Shown in pieces: positions 53,323 to 61,696 of a stretch of 64,000 bases of DNA; the first letter of the stretch is position 1, and every line of letters starts with the position of its first letter. The notes beneath the pieces are model-generated. The model was not told where the DNA came from, did no database searches, and saw only the letters and a list, made by a program, of their open reading frames with translations. The position numbers and the translations under genes are program-made. The stretch is from Aequorivita sp. Lineage in GTDB: Bacteria; Bacteroidota; Bacteroidia; Flavobacteriales; Flavobacteriaceae. The stretch spans positions 1 through 64,000 of the forward strand of contig JAUYGY010000035.1 of the NCBI GenBank assembly GCA_030690315.1, read 5' to 3'.

Positions 53323-54324
53323 AGTATATCTAAAAGCCATTCCATTATAGCTATCGCCATTAAAGCTGGTCCCGGAACTTGGATAAACATCAATGTTTTC
53401 GTTTTTTCTTTTATGGAGTTCAGGAACCAATATTCCGGTTCCGGCTCCCAAAACATAACCTAAAAGTATATCGGTTAAAAAGTGTTGGCCAGCCTCCATT
53501 CTAAATATCCCAACAGCAGCTGGTAAAACCGCAGCTCCACCCCAAACAAAAGCTTTTCCGCTAGCATCGGGATTGAAATCACTATACGCCTTTGCTGCAA
53601 AAAACGTGGCGGTAGCAGTTGCAGCTACGTGACCGGAATAAAAGGAACGCTGCCCATTGTTTTTAAATCGTCTAGATTCTGCCGTATCACCACTGTTGTC
53701 ATAAACATAAGGACGGCTTCTATCCACCAAACCTGCGGTAATTGTATATAAGGCGGCGGTTGTAGCTAAGCTTTCTATATAAAGACCGATGTATTGTCCC
53801 GTGTGATCATTTATTTCGTCATCAAAAAGAAGTGCGAATGGGGCGGCAAATGAAATGGCGAAAGGAATATCGCTGATTGCATTGGCGTTCTCATTGTGTT
53901 TTCCAGCTGCCCATTGGTCCAAAAAGTTCAATTTATCAATTTCCTTTTGAAGGCTTGCCTCATCTAAAAATTTTGCGCGCTCGGCTATCGGCAAATCTTC
54001 CTTGTTTTTAATCAAAATTAAACCGTAAGCGCTTGCGCCCAGCGCCGCACCAGTCCAAATTCCATCGCGCACCCATTTCCATTCGTAGGGGGAGATGCTT
54101 TTATCGCCTTTTTTTGTTGAAATGTTCTGGGAAAGATTCGAATTGGATTTTGAAAGCGTTGTTTGATTTACACTCCCGGAATAAGTATTATTTTGTGAAA
54201 TTGAATCATTTGAAGTAATTACTCCATTATTAAAATTATAGGTTGTGGTTTGGACATTTAAGGTGTCTTGGGCGTATGTGTGCATTGCAAATAGTGACGC
54301 GAATAGAAAGATGGTTTTTTTCAT
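53317..54324 (-). CDS. PAP2 family phosphatase, secreted/membrane
   Basis: 335 residues: signal peptide (MKKTIFLFASLFAMHTYAQ), low-complexity Ser/Asn/Thr linker (about 30-75), then a PAP2 domain with RSRPYVYDN, SFYSGHVAATATATF and the last motif IFRMEAGQHFLTDILLGYVLG (catalytic His in YSGH and nucleophile His in GQHFLTD). The activity is phosphatidic acid or lipid-phosphate hydrolysis in the periplasm. Convergent with ychF, sharing the terminator region. Confidence 0.88.
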   Translation of the reverse strand: MKKTIFLFASLFAMHTYAQDTLNVQTTTYNFNNGVITSNDSISQNNTYSGSVNQTTLSKSNSNLSQNISTKKGDKSISPYEWKWVRDGIWTGAALGASAYGLILIKNKEDLPIAERAKFLDEASLQKEIDKLNFLDQWAAGKHNENANAISDIPFAISFAAPFALLFDDEINDHTGQYIGLYIESLATTAALYTITAGLVDRSRPYVYDNSGDTAESRRFKNNGQRSFYSGHVAATATATFFAAKAYSDFNPDASGKAFVWGGAAVLPAAVGIFRMEAGQHFLTDILLGYVLGAGTGILVPELHKRKNENIDVYPSSGTSFNGDSYNGMAFRYTF

Positions 54325-54409
54325 AAACGCTAATATATAGAGATAGCCATTACGGAAATTAGGCTTTAACTTTTATTTAAAAAATATTTAGAAGTTTTTT
54401 AGATTGGAT

Positions 54410-54700
54410 TTATTGATAAAGATTGAGTTGCTTTTGAACTAAACCCAATTCTTTTTCCATTTTTCGAATCCGCTTTAACAGCTGTTTTATAGCATCCAAC
54501 CCTTCAAAATTAATTCCCAAATCGTGGTGGAGGCGGAACATTTTTTCTACTTCAGTTATATCTTTTTCATCTATAAAAATCTCATTTTCCTTTTTCTGAA
54601 TTCTTACCAAGCCATATTCGTGAAGATTTTCTACAAATGAAAGTTCAATTTGTGTATGATTGCAAAAATGACTTACCAATATATATTTTTCTCGTCCCAT
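54410..54700 (-). CDS. cbpM: chaperone modulator CbpM
   Basis: 96 residues of the CbpM type (MerR-like helical protein): ILVSHFCNHTQIELSFVENLHEYGLVRI and a C-terminal coiled-coil-like KMEKELGLVQKQLNLYQ. It binds the J-domain of CbpA and inhibits it. Its start overlaps the stop of the DnaJ-like gene by one base (TAATG), the classical cbpA-cbpM arrangement. Confidence 0.88.
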   Translation of the reverse strand: MGREKYILVSHFCNHTQIELSFVENLHEYGLVRIQKKENEIFIDEKDITEVEKMFRLHHDLGINFEGLDAIKQLLKRIRKMEKELGLVQKQLNLYQ

Positions 54701-55611
54701 TATCTAAGTTTTGAAAGTTCTGTAAATAATTCTTTTTCCTTTTCTGAAAGGTTTTTAGGCAGGATAATTTTATAAGTAATATAAAGATCGCCATGTTGGT
54801 TTTCCTTTTTGTATTTCGGAAGTCCTTTGCCTTTCAGTTTTACTTTTGTATCGTTTTGGGTCTCGGGTTTTACGTTCAATTTCACTTTGCCCGTAAGCGT
54901 TTCAACAGTTATTTCGCCACCCAAAAGTGCAGTATAAATTGAAATTTCCTCGGTTGAATAAAGATCACTTTCCAGTCTTTTGAAGCGCGTATTATTGAAA
55001 ATTTCAAAAGTAATAAGTAAATCGCCTTTCGGGCCTCCGTTCATTCCTTCGCCGCCGTACCCTTTAATTTTCAGGGTTTGTCCGTCTTCCACTCCCGCAG
55101 GAATTGTAATCCGAATTTTCTTTTCACCAATACTTATTGTTTGCTTTTGGCTTTCCAAAATATCGGTCAAATTCAACCGTAGCGTTGCACTCAAATCCTG
55201 TCCTTTAAATTGTGCAGATTGCCTTCTGCTTCCGCCCCCGCGAGAAAAACCGCCTCCGCCGAACATCGATTCAAAGAAGTCGGAAAACTGGCTGTCGTCA
55301 TAACCCTGACCACCGCCCGAATAAGTTCTCTGCCCTCCAAATCCTTGCGAGCGTTGTTGTTGCCGCGCTTGTTCGTACGCCTCTGCGTGCTGCCAATCCT
55401 TTCCGTGTTGATCATATTTTTTTCTTTTTTCAACATCGCTCAATACTTCATTTGCTTCATTTAGTTGTTGAAATTTTTGCTGTGCTTCTTTATCGTTTGG
55501 GTTTAAATCTGGGTGTAATTTTCGTGCAAGTTTTCGGTATGCTTTTTTTATATCAGCGGCCGTAGCGCTTTTGTCAAGCCCGAGAACTTTGTAGTAATCT
55601 ATGAATTCCAT
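54700..55611 (-). CDS. cbpA: DnaJ-like co-chaperone CbpA
   Basis: 303 residues: J domain (1-70) with HPD in [10 protein letters not shown], a Gly-rich linker (about 90-125; [22 protein letters not shown]), no zinc-finger (so not DnaJ itself), and a C-terminal two-part substrate-binding domain ([18 protein letters not shown]). It stimulates DnaK and is modulated by the partner CbpM downstream. Confidence 0.93.
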   Translation of the reverse strand: MEFIDYYKVLGLDKSATAADIKKAYRKLARKLHPDLNPNDKEAQQKFQQLNEANEVLSDVEKRKKYDQHGKDWQHAEAYEQARQQQRSQGFGGQRTYSGGGQGYDDSQFSDFFESMFGGGGFSRGGGSRRQSAQFKGQDLSATLRLNLTDILESQKQTISIGEKKIRITIPAGVEDGQTLKIKGYGGEGMNGGPKGDLLITFEIFNNTRFKRLESDLYSTEEISIYTALLGGEITVETLTGKVKLNVKPETQNDTKVKLKGKGLPKYKKENQHGDLYITYKIILPKNLSEKEKELFTELSKLR

Positions 55612-56129
55612 TTAAGTTTTATTTGTGGTATGAAATTATGAAAAGAATTCTAATCCAATTTCCCAAATGTTTTAAAATTTTTCGTTGTTTTTATATTAAA
55701 TTATCTTCCCTGCTATCATATTAATAAATACATTCTTAGAGTAGCTTCATTTTATTGCAGGAGGCGTATATAGGAAGTATCTATGGAGTATACAGGAAGT
55801 TTAGTCGGCATGGAGTCGGCTTACAGTCGGCTTACAGTCGGCATTGAAACGGCATACAGTCGGCATGGAGTCGGATTATTTAAGATTTAAAATCGCATTA
55901 TGTTAGACATAAAGTTGTGGTAATAACCCTGCGATTGTAATAAAAAGAGAATGATACAGAAATATGTATAGTTTAGCTAATATACAACATAAAACACTGA
56001 AATAAACATTGATTTATTAGAAATTATAATTTTCCAAAAAGTAACTTATTCAATTATAAATTTTATAAACAATCCCCATCATTTTATTGTTAATTACTTT
56101 CCCAAGTATTGGTTTCACAAGTGCTCACG
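55612..56129. other. 551-base intergenic region (to 56163), noncoding
   Basis: No ORF or RNA gene I could support. It is AT-rich, with an 11-bp tandem repeat array at 55803-55879, GGAAGTATCTATGGAGTATACAGG-like half-repeats just before it (55770-55800), and a possible parE promoter at 56109-56137. The unusual length for this gene-dense window and the repeat make it a probable regulatory or structural region. Confidence 0.5.
55803..55879. repeat. 11-bp tandem repeat, seven units
   Basis: Consensus AGTCGGCATRC with seven consecutive 11-bp units (AGTCGGCATGG, AGTCGGCTTAC twice, AGTCGGCATTG, AAACGGCATAC, AGTCGGCATGG, AGTCGGATTAT), all in one orientation and in phase with the DNA helix. Located 285-361 bases before the parE start. 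Confidence 0.85.
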
Positions 56130-56137
56130 TATATTTA
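56109..56137 (+). promoter_or_regulatory. candidate promoter of parE
   Basis: TTG at 56109-56111, an 18-base spacer and TATATTTA (56130-56137), one mismatch from TAnnTTTG. Confidence 0.35.
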
Positions 56138-56163
56138 TATTAGCAACCCTACACCAAATATTT

Positions 56164-58014
56164 ATGTCCGAAACACAATATACCGAAGATAACATACGCT
56201 CGCTGGACTGGAAGGAACACATCCGGATGCGTCCCGGGATGTATATTGGCAAACTCGGTGACGGATCTTCGCCCGATGATGGTATTTATATTCTTCTGAA
56301 AGAGATAATAGACAACTGTATTGACGAATTTGTGATGGGAACCGGTAAAACCATTGAAGTTCGAATAAAGGACAAAGAAGTGAAAGTACGCGATTTCGGT
56401 CGTGGAATTCCGTTGGGAAAAGTTGTTGACGTTGTTTCAAAAATGAATACCGGTGGCAAGTATGATAGCCGCGCTTTTAAGAAATCGGTTGGTTTAAATG
56501 GCGTTGGAACTAAAGCCGTGAATGCGCTTTCCTCGTTTTTTAAAGTAGAATCAATACGCGACAATCAGCTGAAAGTTGCGGAGTTTTCGTTGGGTGAACT
56601 CACGAACGACATTGCCATTGAAGAATCCACAAAGCGAAAGGGAACCAAAGTAATTTTCATTCCCGATGAAAGTATTTTCAAAAACTTCAAGTACCGAAAC
56701 GAGTATGTAGTAAAAATGCTGAAAAACTACGTCTATCTAAATCCGGGACTGACGATAGATTTCAACGGCGAAAAATTTTATTCTGAAAATGGATTGAAAG
56801 ATCTTTTGATGGAAACCATTTCCGAAGAAGATTGTGCTTACCCGATAATTCATTTGAAAGGTGAAGACATCGAAATTGCGATGACGCACAGCAAAACCCA
56901 ATACAGCGAGGAATACCACAGTTTTGTGAATGGGCAAAATACAACACAGGGCGGAACGCATTTGGCCGCTTATCGGGAAGCGTTGGTAAAAACCATCCGC
57001 GAATTTTACAATAAAAATTACGACGCCAGCGATGTGCGAAAGTCTATTGTTACTGCCATTAGCATCAAAGTTACGGAGCCTGTTTTTGAAAGCCAGACCA
57101 AAACCAAACTCGGCTCGACTGATATGGGCGGCGGACTTCCAACGGTGCGCACCTTTATAAATGATTTCGTAAAAACGCAACTGGACAATTACCTGCATAA
57201 AAACCCAGAGGCGGCGGATGGAATCCAGCGCAAGATAGTGCAAGCCGAACGGGAGCGAAAAGAATTAAGCGGAATCCGTAAGCTCGCAAAAGATCGCGCG
57301 AAAAAAGCAAATCTTCACAATAAGAAATTGCGTGACTGCCGCGTGCATTTGGCCGATATTAAAAACGAACGGAATCTAGAATCCACTCTTTTTATTACTG
57401 AGGGCGATTCTGCGAGCGGGAGTATTACCAAAAGCCGTGATGTGAACACACAAGCCGTTTTTTCGCTTCGTGGAAAGCCGTTGAACACCTACGGAATGAC
57501 CAAAAAAATCGTTTACGAAAACGAGGAATTCAATTTGTTGCAAGCCGCGCTGAATATTGAGGATTCGATGGAAGATTTGCGGTATAACAACATCGTAATC
57601 GCTACGGATGCCGATGTAGATGGAATGCACATACGGTTATTGCTCATTACATTTTTTCTTCAGTTTTTCCCTGAATTGATAAAGGAAGGGCATTTGTATA
57701 TTTTGCAAACGCCATTGTTCCGTGTTCGAAATAAGAAAGAAACAATTTATTGTTATTCCGAACAGGAACGTATTGACGCCATAGAAAAACTAAAGCCAAA
57801 ACCAGAAATTACCCGCTTTAAAGGTTTAGGGGAAATTTCGCCGGATGAGTTTGTGCATTTTATTGGGAACGATATCCGGTTGGATCCTGTTATGCTGGAT
57901 AAATCGATGAGTATTGAGGAATTGCTTTCCTTTTATATGGGAAAAAACACGCCCGATAGACAGGAATTTATTATTGATAATTTGAAGGTGGAACTTGATA
58001 GGGTTGAGGAATAA
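56164..58014 (+). CDS. parE: DNA topoisomerase IV subunit B
   Basis: 616 residues: GHKL ATPase ([29 protein letters not shown]) in the first 220 residues, transducer domain, Toprim with [15 protein letters not shown] (about 416) and [10 protein letters not shown], and the C-terminal [12 protein letters not shown]. Length and motifs fit ParE/GyrB; the pairing with the ParC gene in the same operon region makes it topoisomerase IV rather than gyrase. A lipoprotein gene is inserted before parC. Confidence 0.93.
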   Translation: MSETQYTEDNIRSLDWKEHIRMRPGMYIGKLGDGSSPDDGIYILLKEIIDNCIDEFVMGTGKTIEVRIKDKEVKVRDFGRGIPLGKVVDVVSKMNTGGKYDSRAFKKSVGLNGVGTKAVNALSSFFKVESIRDNQLKVAEFSLGELTNDIAIEESTKRKGTKVIFIPDESIFKNFKYRNEYVVKMLKNYVYLNPGLTIDFNGEKFYSENGLKDLLMETISEEDCAYPIIHLKGEDIEIAMTHSKTQYSEEYHSFVNGQNTTQGGTHLAAYREALVKTIREFYNKNYDASDVRKSIVTAISIKVTEPVFESQTKTKLGSTDMGGGLPTVRTFINDFVKTQLDNYLHKNPEAADGIQRKIVQAERERKELSGIRKLAKDRAKKANLHNKKLRDCRVHLADIKNERNLESTLFITEGDSASGSITKSRDVNTQAVFSLRGKPLNTYGMTKKIVYENEEFNLLQAALNIEDSMEDLRYNNIVIATDADVDGMHIRLLLITFFLQFFPELIKEGHLYILQTPLFRVRNKKETIYCYSEQERIDAIEKLKPKPEITRFKGLGEISPDEFVHFIGNDIRLDPVMLDKSMSIEELLSFYMGKNTPDRQEFIIDNLKVELDRVEE

Positions 58015-58018
58015 AAAA

Positions 58019-58060
58019 GTGTTCAGTATTCAGTGTTCAGTATTCAGGATTCTGTATTTA
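58019..58060. repeat. GTGTTCA/GTATTCA heptamer tandem repeat
   Basis: Six heptamers starting 5 bases after the parE stop: GTGTTCA, GTATTCA, GTGTTCA, GTATTCA, GGATTCT, GTATTTA. The first unit is the reverse complement of the TGAACAC unit at 30137-30159. Confidence 0.85.
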
Positions 58061-58125
58061 TTGGCAGTGAAGAATATTCTGGAATTAATTTGCGATAAAT
58101 GAAATTTTTTTTTAATTCTATCAAT

Positions 58126-58686
58126 ATGAAAATAATAATATTTTTTATGACAATTTTTTTATTAGTTTCTTGTAATAAAACTAATGAAGATTTTAATGTG
58201 GTTTCTTGTTCTAATTCATTTGAATTTAAAGATGAAGTTGTTTTAGGCGGAAGGTTAGAAAAAATGCTAGCAAACAATAGTATCGAAAGTAATTATAAAT
58301 CAAAAAAAATAAATGATGCATATTACTTAAATCTCAACGTAGATATCGTTAATAGAACGGGCGAGAAAATTGAATATGCTAATATAAGTCCAGTTATTTC
58401 AATTAAATATAATAATAGCTATCAGTCAATATCTGCCGGAGATTTTGAGTTTGTTACTTCTGAATTTGAACAATATTGGAATGCTGATGAAACAAAAAAT
58501 ATTAATTATAAATTTTTGCTAAATGAACAACCTAGCTTTAATTCCGAATATTTTAATCATAAACCTGAAAATGTGGAATTGATTTTATATTTAAAAGCTA
58601 AAAATTCTATTGGTTTCAATAATATTGTTGGTAATGGTGGCGCAGAAATTCTAAGAAAAGATATCTCGGATACTTGGAATTTTTAA
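58126..58686 (+). CDS. lipoprotein of unknown function between parE and parC
   Basis: 186 residues from ATG 58126 with a lipobox (MKIIIFFMTIFLLVSC, Cys at 16); an in-frame ATG at 58099 adds nine residues and is the alternative start. The mature part is rich in Asn, Lys and Ile. It is more AT-rich than its flanks and shows no family similarity I recognise. It interrupts the parE-parC pair, which suggests acquisition. It might be a neutral cargo gene. Confidence 0.68.
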   Translation: MKIIIFFMTIFLLVSCNKTNEDFNVVSCSNSFEFKDEVVLGGRLEKMLANNSIESNYKSKKINDAYYLNLNVDIVNRTGEKIEYANISPVISIKYNNSYQSISAGDFEFVTSEFEQYWNADETKNINYKFLLNEQPSFNSEYFNHKPENVELILYLKAKNSIGFNNIVGNGGAEILRKDISDTWNF

Positions 58687-58712
58687 TCTTAAGTTTAAAA
58701 ATAATCAATAAG

Positions 58713-58732
58713 ATTCCCGCCTTCGCGGGAAA
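58713..58732. repeat. small palindrome (REP-like) 6 bases before parC
   Basis: TTCCCGC-CTTC-GCGGGAA, a perfect short inverted repeat of the type found scattered in many bacterial genomes. There is no T run after it, so a terminator is unlikely; it may form an RNA hairpin just ahead of the parC start at 58738. A decayed copy is at 14234-14252. Confidence 0.6.
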
Positions 58733-58737
58733 TATAT

Positions 58738-61434
58738 ATGAGTGACGAACTCGACAATAACGAAGAACAAGAAATTACAGGCCCAGACTATTTGGGCGTA
58801 AACGACGATACTTCCGGCGATACCATTAAAAAAGTTCCCGGGATGTTTCGCGATTGGTTTTTGGATTACGCTAGTTACGTAATCCTGGAACGCGCCGTGC
58901 CTGCTATTGAAGACGGTTTCAAGCCTGTGCAGCGCCGCATTATGCAGTCCATGAAAGATTTGGACGATGGGCGGTACAACAAAGTTGCAAATATTGTGGG
59001 GCATACCATGCAATACCATCCGCACGGCGACGCCAGTATTGGCGATGCGATGGTGCAGATTGGCCAAAAGGATTTGTTGATAGACACCCAAGGAAATTGG
59101 GGAAATATTTTAACAGGCGATGGTGCTGCGGCTTCACGATATATTGAGGCACGACTTTCAAAATTTGCCTTGGATGTGGTTTACAATCCCAAGGTAACAA
59201 TGTGGCAGGCTTCGTATGACGGGCGAAGAAAGGAGCCGATAAATCTTCCAGTAAAATTTCCCTTGCTTCTAAATCAGGGCGGGGAAGGGATTGCTGTTGG
59301 GCTTTCCACTAAAATTCTTCCGCATAATTTTATTGAATTGATTGATGCTTCAATAAAACATTTGCAAGGCAAAAAGTTTCAAATTTACCCAGATTTCCCA
59401 ACTGGAGGAATTATGGACGTTGCCAATTATAACGACGGTCTGCGGGGCGGGAAAATCCGCAGTCGGGCGCGGATTAACCAATTGGATAAAACCACGCTTA
59501 TAATTACCGAGATTCCCTTTGGAACCAATACTTCCTCGCTGATTGATACCATTCTGAAAGCGAATGAAAAGGGAAAAATTAAAATTAAAAAAATAGAGGA
59601 CAATACCGCCGCCGAAGTAGAAATACAAATCCATTTGCCCAGCGGGATTTCTCCCGATAAAACCATTGATGCGCTTTATGCATTTACGGCCTGCGAGACT
59701 TCAATTTCGCCTTTGGGCTGTGTGATTGAGGATAACCGGCCATTGTTTGTGGGCGTATCCGAAATGCTTCGTGTAAGCACAGATCGCACGGTTGAATTGC
59801 TTAAAAGCGAATTGGAGATTCAATTGGATGAATTGGAAGAGCAGTGGCATTTCGCTTCCTTGGAGCGCATTTTCATCGAAAAAAGAATCTATCGCGATAT
59901 AGAGGAAGAGGAAACTTGGGTAGGAGTAATTACGGCGATTGACAAAGGTTTGCAACCCCACATCCAGCATCTGAAGCGTGCCGTTACCGAAGAAGATATT
60001 GAGCGGTTGACGGAAATTCGCATTAAAAGAATTTCAAAATTCGACATTGACAAAGCGCAACAAAAGATTGATTCATTGGAAGATAACATCGCTCAAATAA
60101 AGCATCACTTAGCTAATTTGATTGAGTATGCAATTGACCATTTTAAAAGATTAAAGAAAGATTACGGCGGGGGCAAGGAGCGAAAAACAGAAATCAGAAC
60201 CTTTGACGATATTGAGGCGACGAAGGTTATAATCCGCAACACAAAACTATACGTAAACCGAGAGGAAGGTTTTGTGGGAACAAGCCTAAAACGCGATGAA
60301 TATGTGGCAGATTGCAGTGATATTGACGACATCATCGTTTTCACGGAAGACGGGAAGATGATGATTACCAAAGTGGATCAAAAAACATTTGTGGGCAAAG
60401 GGATTATCCACGTTGCCGTTTTCAAGAAAAAGGATAAGCGCACTATTTACAATATTATTTATCGCGACGGCGCGAGAGGGGCAAATTATGTGAAACGCTT
60501 TGCGGTAACTGGCACAACGAGGGATAAGGAATACGATATGACAAATGGAACGAAGGGTTCCAAAGTGCTATATTTTACAGCCAACCCCAATGGCGAAGCT
60601 GAAGTGGTTTCCATTTATTTACGCCAAAGCGGCAGCATTAAAAAGCTGAAGTTTGATCTGGATTTTGCGGATCAATTGGTAAAGGGAAGAAATTCAAAAG
60701 GGAATATTGTTACCAAATATTCCATTAAGAAAATTGAACTTAAAGAGAAAGGCCTTTCTACGCTTAAACCTCGTAAAATATGGTTTGATGATTCGGTACA
60801 ACGATTGAATGTGGATGAGCGCGGCGAGCTTTTGGGCGAATTCCGCAAAGAGGATAGACTGCTTATCGTGAATCAAAAAGGGACAGTAAAGACCGTAATT
60901 CCTGATATTCAGCTTCGTTTTGATGACGATATGATAATTCTTGAAAAATGGGATCCAAAAAAACCGTTGAGTGCCATTTATTGGGAAGGTGAAAAGGAAT
61001 TGTTTTATGTGAAGCGTTTCTTTATTGAACATCCCGATCGGGAAGAAACAATAATTACCGAACATCCAAATTCCTATTTGGAAAAAATATTTACAGATTT
61101 CCGTCCGATGGCAGAAATAATTTTCGCCAAAAAAAGAGGGCAGGACCGGGAAGAAAACATGGAGTTGAATTTGGAGGAATTTATTTCCATAAAGGGCATC
61201 AATGCTATGGGCAACCAGCTAACCAAAGAAAAGGTTTTAGAAATAAACGCGATGGAACCGCTTCTATACGAAGCACCTGAACCTGTGGATCCTGAGGAAA
61301 TGGACGTTGTGGACGAAGAGGATTTGGCTTCAAACGAAGAAGATCTCGAAGACGAAAATGATGCTAACATAGATGATTCAAATGATGAAAGCGATTCAAA
61401 AATTGATGAGGGTGGGCAAGGACTTTTGTTCTAA
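58738..61434 (+). CDS. parC: DNA topoisomerase IV subunit A
   Basis: 898 residues: N-terminal winged-helix/tower with YASYVILERAVPAIEDGFKPVQRRIMQSM, DNA-cleavage Tyr in AAASRYIEARLSKFA, coiled-coil region, C-terminal beta-propeller (repeat units around residues 510-800), and a long acidic tail (EEDLASNEEDLEDENDANI). It partners ParE, cleaving and religating both DNA strands for decatenation. Start ATG 58738 fits a preceding short acidic N-terminus. Confidence 0.94.
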   Translation: MSDELDNNEEQEITGPDYLGVNDDTSGDTIKKVPGMFRDWFLDYASYVILERAVPAIEDGFKPVQRRIMQSMKDLDDGRYNKVANIVGHTMQYHPHGDASIGDAMVQIGQKDLLIDTQGNWGNILTGDGAAASRYIEARLSKFALDVVYNPKVTMWQASYDGRRKEPINLPVKFPLLLNQGGEGIAVGLSTKILPHNFIELIDASIKHLQGKKFQIYPDFPTGGIMDVANYNDGLRGGKIRSRARINQLDKTTLIITEIPFGTNTSSLIDTILKANEKGKIKIKKIEDNTAAEVEIQIHLPSGISPDKTIDALYAFTACETSISPLGCVIEDNRPLFVGVSEMLRVSTDRTVELLKSELEIQLDELEEQWHFASLERIFIEKRIYRDIEEEETWVGVITAIDKGLQPHIQHLKRAVTEEDIERLTEIRIKRISKFDIDKAQQKIDSLEDNIAQIKHHLANLIEYAIDHFKRLKKDYGGGKERKTEIRTFDDIEATKVIIRNTKLYVNREEGFVGTSLKRDEYVADCSDIDDIIVFTEDGKMMITKVDQKTFVGKGIIHVAVFKKKDKRTIYNIIYRDGARGANYVKRFAVTGTTRDKEYDMTNGTKGSKVLYFTANPNGEAEVVSIYLRQSGSIKKLKFDLDFADQLVKGRNSKGNIVTKYSIKKIELKEKGLSTLKPRKIWFDDSVQRLNVDERGELLGEFRKEDRLLIVNQKGTVKTVIPDIQLRFDDDMIILEKWDPKKPLSAIYWEGEKELFYVKRFFIEHPDREETIITEHPNSYLEKIFTDFRPMAEIIFAKKRGQDREENMELNLEEFISIKGINAMGNQLTKEKVLEINAMEPLLYEAPEPVDPEEMDVVDEEDLASNEEDLEDENDANIDDSNDESDSKIDEGGQGLLF

Positions 61435-61499
61435 TTATCCAGAAAAATTATATAAATAAAGTATTTCTTCAGAAAAATTCAGTTTCAGCTTCCAAACCT

Positions 61500-61530
61500 T
61501 TTGATTTTCAAAAGAAAAACCTTATTTTTG
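61500..61530 (+). promoter_or_regulatory. promoter of rpsA
   Basis: TTTG at 61500-61503, a 19-base spacer and TATTTTTG at 61523-61530: a close match to the strongest Bacteroidota promoters. It predicts a leader of about 160 bases. Confidence 0.65.
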
Positions 61531-61534
61531 CGCC

Positions 61535-61685
61535 CCTCTTAGCGACGAGTCAGGAATAAGAGGAATTGAAACAAAACAAAAACAAACCCTTCTGTGGGAT
61601 AGTCGCATAAAATTCCTGTAACAGCATAGAATACAAACCCTTGATTTTTCAGTATTACCCAGAACTTTGGGCACTAAAAAATCAA
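61535..61685 (+). promoter_or_regulatory. structured 5' leader of rpsA
   Basis: Two hairpins in the predicted leader: CCTCTTA (61535-61541) with TAAGAGG (61557-61563), and a long one at 61641-61685 where TTGATTTTT pairs with AAAAATCAA, AGT with ACT and CCCA with TGGG, ending 11 bases before the ATG. Ribosomal protein S1 genes are often autoregulated through their leaders, so this hairpin may be a target of S1 itself. Confidence 0.5.
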
Positions 61686-61696
61686 TTTTATAGCAC

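Noticed and set aside
55803..55879. CRISPR array
   Set aside because: The units are 11 bp with no spacers, they differ from one another, and there are no cas genes in the window.
56737..57243. 168-codon minus-strand ORF within parE
   Set aside because: It lies antisense to conserved ParE motifs and shows no family features.
58713..58732. terminator of the lipoprotein gene
   Set aside because: The palindrome has no T run on either strand; it fits better as a small palindromic repeat.
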